A stretch of 64,000 nucleotides of DNA from Cellulosimicrobium funkei. Its GTDB lineage: Bacteria > Actinomycetota > Actinomycetes > Actinomycetales > Cellulomonadaceae. The translations under genes and the position numbers were made by a program. Below are positions 58,566 to 64,000 of this stretch, piece by piece. The notes under the pieces were generated by a model. That model ran no database searches, had not been told where the DNA came from, and saw nothing but the letters and a program-made list of their open reading frames with translations. The DNA lies in NCBI RefSeq assembly GCF_004519295.1, contig NZ_SOZH01000004.1, forward strand, positions 62,001 through 126,000. Reading direction: 5' to 3'. How positions within the stretch are numbered: position 1 is the first letter of the stretch; each line of letters opens with the position of its first letter.

Positions 58566-60080
58566 TCATCCCGGCGGGCCGGGATCGCCTCGGTCGGGTT
58601 CGGCGTCCGCGGACTGCCAGGTGAAGGGCGCGAACGTCGACGAGTCGTCCCGCCAGGCCGGTGTGCGGGCGCGGTACAGGAGCAGCGGGAGGGCCACGAA
58701 GACGAGGGCGAGCGCGACGAGCAGCACGACGTACGTCGTCGGGCTGCCGACCGCGACCTGGCCGGGCGGGGCGAAGCTCGTGACGAGCGCGAGCAGCGAC
58801 GCGACGAACCCGAGCCCGCCGACCGCCCAGACCCCGACGCGGCCCCCCGGCACCCGGTAGGGGCGCGGCCGGTCGGGCTGCGTGCGGCGCAGCACGACGA
58901 CCGCGGCGAACATCAGGAGGTAGGCGACGAGGTAGAGGATCACGGTGAGCTGGCTGAGGAGCTGGTACGCGGACTGCACGGAGGGCATGACGACGAACAG
59001 CACCGACAGCACGGTCACGACCAGCGCCTGGACCAGGAGGATGTTCGTCGCCATGCCGCGGTCGTTCGTCCGGTGGAACCACCGCGGGAGGAACCCTGCT
59101 CGCGCGACGGCGTGCAGGCCCGTGGCGGGCCCGGCGACCCACGTCGTGACGCCGGCGAGGACGCCGACGGCGAGCATCGCCGCGACGACCGGCCCGGCCC
59201 AGCCGATCCCCGCCCAGGCGAGCAGGTGGTCGAACGCCTGGAGCAGGCTCGTCGTGAGGCTGATGTCCTGCTGCGGCACGACGACCGCGATCGTCAGCGT
59301 GCCGAGGGTCAGCACGACGACGGCCACGAGCGCGGCGACGAGGATCGCGAGCGGGTAGGTGCGCTCCGGCCGCCGGATCGAGCGGACGTGGACCGCGTTG
59401 ACCTCGATGCCCGCGTAGAAGAGGAAGATCCCGGCGGCGAGCACGATGTTGTCGAGACGCGTGAGGTCCGGGACGAACGCGCCCCAGGAGAGCGTGGTCC
59501 GGGACGGCTCGCCGCCGAGGAGGTAGGCGGCGCCGAGCCCGACGAGCAGCGCGGCGGGGACGAGCGTCCCGACGATCCCGCCCCAGCGCGCGGTGCGGGC
59601 GAACGCGGACGCGCCGCGCAGGGCGATGAGCGTCGCGGCCCAGAACACGACGAGAACGATCGCGAGGACGAAGAGCCGGTCGTCGGCGACCCGTTCGTCG
59701 AACCGCGCCTCGGGTCCCGTGTAGGCCAGGGTGACGGCGGCGAACGTGAGGACGGTCGGGAACCAGATGCAGCCCTCGACGAACACCATCGCGATCGCGA
59801 GGAAGCCCCACCTGCTCCCGAACGCCTCGCCGACCCAGCGGAACATGCCGCCCTCCTCGGGCCACGTGGACGCGAGCTCGGCCGCGACGACGGCGACGGG
59901 TGCGAGGAAGCAGACGGCGGCGAGCAGGTAGTAGAACGCGGAGGAGAGCCCGTACTCCGCCTCGGCGGGCAGACCACGCAGGCTGACCACCGCGGCGACG
60001 TTGAGCATGACCAGCGACGTGGCCGTGATGGTCGCCGCGGCGGGCCGGGCGGGGTGCTGCGAGGTGGCGGTCCGGGCCAT
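58566..60080 (-). CDS. APC amino acid permease (GadC-like paralogue)
   Basis: A 504-residue APC permease with about twelve helices. VSLRGLPAEAEYGLSS in helix 1, ELASTWPEEGGMFRWVGEAFG and YAGIEVNAVHVRSIRRPERTYP parallel the gadC product at 51908 block by block, so the two are paralogues. It lacks the long N-terminal tail of that protein. It may carry glutamate, GABA or another acidic amino acid. The ATG at 60080 is clear. It lies 79 bp downstream of an amidohydrolase gene on the same strand, suggesting import of that enzyme's substrate or export of its product. Confidence 0.85.
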   Translation of the reverse strand: MARTATSQHPARPAAATITATSLVMLNVAAVVSLRGLPAEAEYGLSSAFYYLLAAVCFLAPVAVVAAELASTWPEEGGMFRWVGEAFGSRWGFLAIAMVFVEGCIWFPTVLTFAAVTLAYTGPEARFDERVADDRLFVLAIVLVVFWAATLIALRGASAFARTARWGGIVGTLVPAALLVGLGAAYLLGGEPSRTTLSWGAFVPDLTRLDNIVLAAGIFLFYAGIEVNAVHVRSIRRPERTYPLAILVAALVAVVVLTLGTLTIAVVVPQQDISLTTSLLQAFDHLLAWAGIGWAGPVVAAMLAVGVLAGVTTWVAGPATGLHAVARAGFLPRWFHRTNDRGMATNILLVQALVVTVLSVLFVVMPSVQSAYQLLSQLTVILYLVAYLLMFAAVVVLRRTQPDRPRPYRVPGGRVGVWAVGGLGFVASLLALVTSFAPPGQVAVGSPTTYVVLLVALALVFVALPLLLYRARTPAWRDDSSTFAPFTWQSADAEPDRGDPGPPG

Positions 60081-60159
60081 GGCGTCCCCCTCGGCGGGCG
60101 CGACGGCCCTCGGGGGGAACGCTAGCGACGCCGCGCGCGACCGGCGAGCGGGGCCGGCG

Positions 60160-61434
60160 TCAGGCCCGGAAGCGCTCGCCGCGCTCGACGACGCGGCCCG
60201 CGCCGCGCCCGTCGGCGGCCGTCGCGTCCCACGTGTAGACCTCGGTGCCGGTGATCAGCACGTGCTCCGCGCGCGACGTCACGTCGAGCGGGTCGCCCGA
60301 CCACACGACGACGTCCCCGTCGAGGCCCGGCGCGAGCGCGCCGACGCGGTCGTCGAGACCGAGGAAGGCCGCGGGGTTCACGGTGAGTGCGCGCAGCGCG
60401 GTGTCGCGGTCGAGGCCCTCCTTGACCGCGAGCGACGCCTGGTGCACGAGGAAGTTGATCGGCACGACGGGGTGGTCGGTCGTGATCGCGACGCGCACGC
60501 CCGCGCGGGCGAGCGCCCCGAGGTTCGCGATGTCGCGGTTGCGCAGCTCGATCTTCGAGCGTGACGTGAACAGCGGGCCGAAGATCACCGGCACGTCGCG
60601 TTCGGCGAGGACGTCCGCGACGGCCGCGCCGTCGGTGCCGTGGTTGACGACGAGCCGGTAGCCGAACTCGTCCGCGAGGCGCAGCGCGGTCGCGATGTCG
60701 TCGGCGCGGTGCGTGTGCTGGTCCCAGTACAGCTCGCCCGCGAGGACGCGCGCGAGGGTCTCCTTCGCGAGGTCGCGGTCGAACGGCTCGCCCTTCGCCT
60801 CGGCCGCGTCACGCCGCGCGGCGTAGTTCTGCGCGTCGACGAACGCGGCACGGATGACCTTCGCGACGCCGAGGCGCGTCGAGGGCGTCTTCTTCTGGTC
60901 CCCGTACACGCGCTTGGGGTTCTCGCCGAGCGCCGACTTCACGGAGACCGCCTCGCGGATCACCTGCTCGTCGACGGTGCGGCCGCCCCACGTCTTGATC
61001 GCGACGGTCTGCCCGCCGATGGGGTTGCCCGAGCCCGGCTTCACGACGGCGCTCGTCACGCCGCCGACCAGCGCGTCGCGGAAGCCCTCGTCCTCGACGT
61101 TGATCGCGTCGATCGCGCGCAGCGCCGCGCCGTTCGGGTCGGTCATCTCGTTCGTGTCGTTGCCGGCCCAGCCCTCGGCCTCCTCCATGACGCCCATGTG
61201 GGCGTGCGCCTCGACGAAGCCGGGCAGCACCCAGCGGTCGCGCGCGTCGAGGGTCGGGACGCCGTCGGGCACGACGACGTCCGCGCCGACCGCGGTGATG
61301 ACCCCGTCCTCGACGAGGACGGTCCCGTTCTCGATCGGGTCGGACGCGACGGGCACGAGGTAGCCGTTCACGACGGCGACGCTGCGGCGCGCGGTGCGAG
61401 GGGCGGTGCGGGCGGGGGTGGAGGAGGTCGTCAT
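60160..61434 (-). CDS. Amidohydrolase family protein
   Basis: A 424-residue metal-dependent amidohydrolase (PF01979). It has the composite-domain start, the metal ligands HAHMG after LPGFVEA, DQHTHRADD, VVNHGTDG and the catalytic Asp in ITTDHPVVP, and the late NPAAFLGLDDRVGALAPGLDGDVVVWSG block typical of imidazolonepropionase- or dipeptidase-like members. Substrate is unknown; cyclic amides or N-acyl amino acids are typical. The ATG at 61434 follows GGAGGAGG closely. It is upstream of the GadC-like permease gene and divergent from the cspA leader. Confidence 0.87.
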   Translation of the reverse strand: MTTSSTPARTAPRTARRSVAVVNGYLVPVASDPIENGTVLVEDGVITAVGADVVVPDGVPTLDARDRWVLPGFVEAHAHMGVMEEAEGWAGNDTNEMTDPNGAALRAIDAINVEDEGFRDALVGGVTSAVVKPGSGNPIGGQTVAIKTWGGRTVDEQVIREAVSVKSALGENPKRVYGDQKKTPSTRLGVAKVIRAAFVDAQNYAARRDAAEAKGEPFDRDLAKETLARVLAGELYWDQHTHRADDIATALRLADEFGYRLVVNHGTDGAAVADVLAERDVPVIFGPLFTSRSKIELRNRDIANLGALARAGVRVAITTDHPVVPINFLVHQASLAVKEGLDRDTALRALTVNPAAFLGLDDRVGALAPGLDGDVVVWSGDPLDVTSRAEHVLITGTEVYTWDATAADGRGAGRVVERGERFRA

Positions 61435-61479
61435 GCCCCCATCATCGCCCGGGGCGACCGTCCGCCACACGCCATGGTG

Positions 61480-61485
61480 TAGCGT
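61480..61485 (+). promoter_or_regulatory. -10 box TAGCGT for cspA
   Basis: TAGCGT predicts a start near 61492 and therefore a leader of almost 490 nt before the cspA ATG, long even for cold-shock genes. The -35 is poor. Confidence 0.4.
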
Positions 61486-61640
61486 GAGGGCTGCGCCCAG
61501 GTCGCGAGCAGGGTCTCGCGACGATCTTCGGTCCTCGGCATCGAAGCACGACCGCGGGCGCCGGGCAGCAGACGCTGCCGACGACGATCTCCGCCCCAGA
61601 AGCGCGCGGAGCGAGAGCAGAGAAACACATCACTTCTTCC

Positions 61641-61979
61641 ACCATCCTTGACCGCCCGGCGACCGCTCCTGCGGCCGCGGGCACGCCCGGACCAGACCTC
61701 GTGCTGCGCCGCGCCGACGACGACCTGTGGGTCGCGACGGCCGACGGCGAGTACGCCGGGATGGTCACCCGACGCCCGGACGGCTTCCACGTCCACGACC
61801 GCTTCACGCGGCCCGTGACCGTCGTCGCCGCCCTGGAGCACGCGCGGCGCCATCTGAGCGCCCCGCCCGGTCGCCCGGCGGGCTCCCGCCGCGACCACAC
61901 CCCGAACTGCCGGCGCCCTGCAGGGCGCGGTACCCGGACCCGCGCACGTGGGCCGGTCGTCTCGACGAAGGAAAACACC
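61641..61979 (+). other. Open, coding-like stretch in frame with cspA
   Basis: From about 61641 to the cspA ATG there is no stop codon in the cspA frame. The central part (about 61686-61850) reads like real protein: [20 protein letters not shown], then [16 protein letters not shown] and a terminal helix, after which the sequence becomes Arg- and Pro-rich. The only plausible start is GTG 61701, without a good ribosome binding site. It could be a small protein domain fused to the cold-shock domain in a minor product, a decayed small gene, or leader sequence. No other gene is seen between 61435 and 61979. Confidence 0.35.
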
Positions 61980-62183
61980 ATGGCTACAGGCACCGTGAAG
62001 TGGTTCAACGCGGAGAAGGGCTTCGGCTTCATCGCCCCCTCCGACGGCACCGCGGACGTGTTCGCCCACTACAGCGAGATCCAGTCGAGCGGCTACCGCT
62101 CGCTCGAGGAGAACCAGAGCGTCTCCTTCGACGTCACGCAGGGCCCCAAGGGCCCGCAGGCGACGAACATCCAGGCACTCTGA
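61980..62183 (+). CDS. cspA: Cold shock protein
   Basis: A 67-residue cold-shock domain protein of standard length. [20 protein letters not shown] contains the RNP1 motif KGFGFI and DVFAHYSEI contains RNP2. It binds single-stranded RNA and DNA and acts as an RNA chaperone. AAGGAAAAC lies ahead of the ATG at 61980, fixing the start even though the frame is open far upstream. A hairpin terminator follows at 62235-62259. The long leader suggests post-transcriptional temperature control as in other csp genes, but no specific thermosensor fold was recognised. Confidence 0.95.
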   Translation: MATGTVKWFNAEKGFGFIAPSDGTADVFAHYSEIQSSGYRSLEENQSVSFDVTQGPKGPQATNIQAL

Positions 62184-62234
62184 TCCCGCTCCCGCCCGGC
62201 GCCTCGCGCCGGCGGGGGTGACGATCTCCACCGG

Positions 62235-62259
62235 AGGGCCGCGCCTCGTGCGCGGCCCT
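62235..62259 (+). terminator. Hairpin terminator after cspA
   Basis: A perfect 10-bp stem (AGGGCCGCGC 62235-62244 with GCGCGGCCCT 62250-62259), loop CTCGT, followed by a single extra T. Confidence 0.8.
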
Positions 62260-62325
62260 TCGGCGTGCCCGGACCTCGACGCGCGCCGCGGTGCCCGACG
62301 GCGGTCGTGCCCCGGCCGCGAGGAC

Positions 62326-62331
62326 TAGGCT
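62326..62331 (+). promoter_or_regulatory. -10 box TAGGCT for the Pr6Pr gene
   Basis: TAGGCT lies 36 nt before the ATG at 62368, which has its own ribosome binding site (AAGGAG). This fits a short conventional leader. Confidence 0.4.
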
Positions 62332-62367
62332 CTCGACCGGAGCCACACCGCGCGCGAAGGAGCCCGC

Positions 62368-63054
62368 ATGCACGTCGTCGTCGGACTGTTCCGGCTGTTC
62401 CTCGTCGTCCTCGCCCTCGTCGGGACGCGCGCGATCTGGCGCGACGGGGACATCGAGGGCCTCGTCTACTTCACGAACCAGACGGGCTTCCTCATCGCGG
62501 TCGTCTTCGCCTGGGCGGGCCTCGCGTCCCTCCTGCGCCGCCGGCAGCCGCCGGGGTGGCTGAAGGGCGGCGTGACGCTGTTCGCCGCGATCGCGGGCCT
62601 CGTGTCGTGGCTCGTGCTCGCGCCCGAGGACCCGGGCGCGCCCGCCGTCTTCCTCGGGCTCACCGACGGCCAGATCGAGCACGAGGTGCTCCCGCTCGCC
62701 GTGGTCGCCGACTTCCTCCTGCTCGACGCGCACCGGCGCCTGCGCGGCCTCGACGCCGCGCGCTGGCTCCTGTACCCGCTCGCGTACTTCGCGTTCACGA
62801 CGATCCGCGGGTTCGTCAGCCCCGGCAGCGAGTACCCGTACGGGTTCGTCGACCTCGACGCGCTCGGCTGGACCGGGCTGCTCGTCAACGTCGTGCTCTA
62901 CGGGGCGGGCTTCCTCGTGCTCGGGCTCGTGATCGTCGGGCTCGACCGGCTCCTGCCCACCGGCCCCGCGATCGGCCGGTACGCGGAGCGTCGGCCCGCC
63001 CCGGCCCCCGCGTCGCAGCGGTCCCGGGCCGAGGGCGTGGACACCTCGCGCTAG
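62368..63054 (+). CDS. Pr6Pr family membrane protein
   Basis: A 228-residue protein with six membrane helices (about 3-20, 33-55, 68-86, 104-122, 131-152 and 170-195) and a polar, Pro/Arg-rich tail. YFTNQTGFLIAVVF and GQIEHEVLPLAVVADFLLLD, followed by the FVDLDALGWTGLL block, fit the Pr6Pr (proteobacterial/actinobacterial six-TM) family, of unknown function. AAGGAG precedes the ATG. The stop TAG is embedded in the TAGGGT -10 box of the next gene, so the two are adjacent but separately initiated. Confidence 0.8.
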   Translation: MHVVVGLFRLFLVVLALVGTRAIWRDGDIEGLVYFTNQTGFLIAVVFAWAGLASLLRRRQPPGWLKGGVTLFAAIAGLVSWLVLAPEDPGAPAVFLGLTDGQIEHEVLPLAVVADFLLLDAHRRLRGLDAARWLLYPLAYFAFTTIRGFVSPGSEYPYGFVDLDALGWTGLLVNVVLYGAGFLVLGLVIVGLDRLLPTGPAIGRYAERRPAPAPASQRSRAEGVDTSR

Positions 63055-63064
63055 GGTGGCCGTC

Positions 63065-63736
63065 GTGCCCTCCCCGGTCGTCGGTCCGCTGCGCGTCGCC
63101 CGCGCCGCGCTCGTGGCGACCCTCGTGCTCGCGTTGACGGCGCTCGCGCACCGCGTCGCCGGGGGCGCACTCCCGGACCCGCTGGTCCTCGCGGCGCTCG
63201 CCGCGTTCACGCTCGCCGGCACGACGGCGGCCGCCCGCCTGCGCTTCACGCCCGCCCGGCTCGTCGTGCTCCTCGGGGGTGCGCAGCTCGCGCTCCACCA
63301 GGCGCTCACCGTCCTGACCCCGGGGTCGTGCCACGCCGTCGGCGGGGGAGCCGGGCACGCTGCGCACCTCGCGGCGTCGTCGGGCGCGGTCGTGTGCGCG
63401 GTGCCGTCGGCCGACGGCGCGGCGTCCCCGCTGCACCCGGAGCACCTCGCGGCGTCGGGCGCGTGGATGGTCGCCGCCCACGCCGCCGCGACGGTCGTGC
63501 TCGCCCTCGTGCTGGCGCACGGCGAGCGCGCGCTCGAGCGGTTCCTCACCTGGGTGACCCCGCGCGCCGCGCTCCCGCTCCCGGCCCGTGCGGCGGTCCT
63601 CGGCCGCCGCGGCGTCGTCCCCGCGCGCCCGGTGCGCGTCGTCGGCGTGTGGCGGTCGCTCCGGGCGCCGACGCGCGGACCGCCGCGGGCGCACGGTCCG
63701 TCGGGAGCACTGCTGCGCCCCCTCGCCGCGTCCTGA
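63065..63736 (+). CDS. Histidine-containing membrane protein beside copC
   Basis: A 223-residue protein with about four membrane segments (about 8-30, 36-53, 64-85 and 132-155). An extracellular-type loop between the third and fourth contains Cys and His residues (GSCHAVGGGAGHAAHLA, then LHPEHL), and the C-terminus is long and Arg-rich. The His/Cys loop and the CopC gene 90 bp downstream suggest a copper-related function; this is inference. The GTG at 63065 follows TAGGGT (63052-63057) by 7 nt without a ribosome binding site, so the mRNA is probably leaderless. The name of the family is not known to me. Confidence 0.65.
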   Translation: MPSPVVGPLRVARAALVATLVLALTALAHRVAGGALPDPLVLAALAAFTLAGTTAAARLRFTPARLVVLLGGAQLALHQALTVLTPGSCHAVGGGAGHAAHLAASSGAVVCAVPSADGAASPLHPEHLAASGAWMVAAHAAATVVLALVLAHGERALERFLTWVTPRAALPLPARAAVLGRRGVVPARPVRVVGVWRSLRAPTRGPPRAHGPSGALLRPLAAS

Positions 63737-63825
63737 CGCGGCCCCCGACGAGGCCGACCCGGCGACGGCCGGGCCCCGGGGCACCACCGTGCGGCCACCG
63801 GCCGCGCCTCGGACGGAAGAACCTC

Positions 63826-64000
63826 ATGACCCTCTCCCTGCGCCGACCGCTGTCGGCCCTGCCCACCCTGCTCGCCCTCCTCGCCGCCGCGGTCCTGACG
63901 CTCGGCCTCACCGCGACGGTCACGACGCTCACGGCCGGCCCGGCGTCCGCGCACGACCGGCTCCTCACCTCCGACCCGGCCGACGGCGCACAGCTCGAGG
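63826..64000 (+). CDS. copC: CopC domain copper-binding protein (partial)
   Basis: The first 58 codons of a secreted protein that runs off the right edge. A signal peptide with a long hydrophobic core ends at GPASA, and the mature protein starts HDRLLTSDPADGAQLE, the CopC pattern in which the first mature His binds copper. GGAAG precedes the ATG at 63826. In actinobacteria CopC is often fused to a CopD membrane domain or lies beside a YcnI gene; which applies cannot be seen. The upstream His-containing membrane protein gene supports a copper context. Confidence 0.85.
   Translation, partial: MTLSLRRPLSALPTLLALLAAAVLTLGLTATVTTLTAGPASAHDRLLTSDPADGAQLE

Overview
The window is very GC-rich DNA from an actinobacterium. 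Base composition, frequent GTG starts, GTGA stop/start overlaps, many TANNNT -10 boxes directly upstream of start codons, LAL-type LuxR regulators and a large secreted glycoside hydrolase all fit Micrococcales of the Cellulomonas / Cellulosimicrobium / Isoptericola type. That placement is inference from style and gene content; no rRNA or other marker gene is present. I saw no tRNA, insertion sequence, integrase, CRISPR array or prophage block. It reads as ordinary chromosome with several accessory operons.

Layout. 1-7,100: membrane and stress-type small proteins (a partial membrane sensor, a holin-4-like protein, a ClC-type channel, two paralogous DUF1269 proteins, an AI-2E family transporter, DUF7144-, DUF6325- and SHOCT-like proteins). 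7,087-14,721: a minus-strand regulatory block with a SigX5-like sigma factor, a GAF-PP2C-ATPase phosphatase carrying a 15-bp coding minisatellite, a phosphoglycerate mutase and a 984-residue LAL regulator. 15,004-17,199: a DUF1254 protein and a two-gene unit ending in a UBP-type zinc finger. 17,211-21,292: a candidate small RNA or attenuator with a textbook terminator, then a PA14-GH2-LamG secreted enzyme. 21,358-26,356: a second SpoIIE-like phosphatase and a polyamine operon (speD - DUF4178 - DUF350 - membrane-bound speE). 26,385-31,560: a second LuxR ATPase, an F420/flavin-type oxidoreductase and a serine hydrolase, the last two divergent around a CelR-like operator.

31,665-37,441: DedA and DMT membrane proteins, a MalY/PatB aminotransferase, a DUF1905 protein, and a WXG100-like secreted protein coupled to a lipoprotein. 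37,461-41,387: a SipW signal peptidase with two SipW-type substrates, divergent from a class B PBP. 41,449-43,356: a cysteine-type leader peptide followed by a TcyP-like cystine symporter. 43,440-48,645: a two-component system, lipoproteins, an MDR oxidoreductase and a DksA/TraR protein. 48,646-50,378: a 15-bp tandem repeat, an SDR enzyme and its probable TetR regulator with an autoregulatory operator. 50,474-58,085: a four-gene operon gadB - gadC - lysX - esterase. 58,093-61,434: an amidohydrolase, a second GadC-like permease and a lipoprotein. 61,480-64,000: cspA with a long leader, two membrane proteins and the start of a CopC protein.

How the genes work together. The strongest functional stories are: (i) a membrane-centred polyamine operon whose aminopropyltransferase has its own seven-helix membrane domain and is packed with DUF350 and DUF4178; (ii) an acid/cationic-stress operon joining glutamate decarboxylation and export to lysyl-phosphatidylglycerol synthesis and a membrane-anchored hydrolase that could reverse it; (iii) sulfur-responsive control of cystine uptake by a leader peptide; (iv) widespread leaderless transcription.
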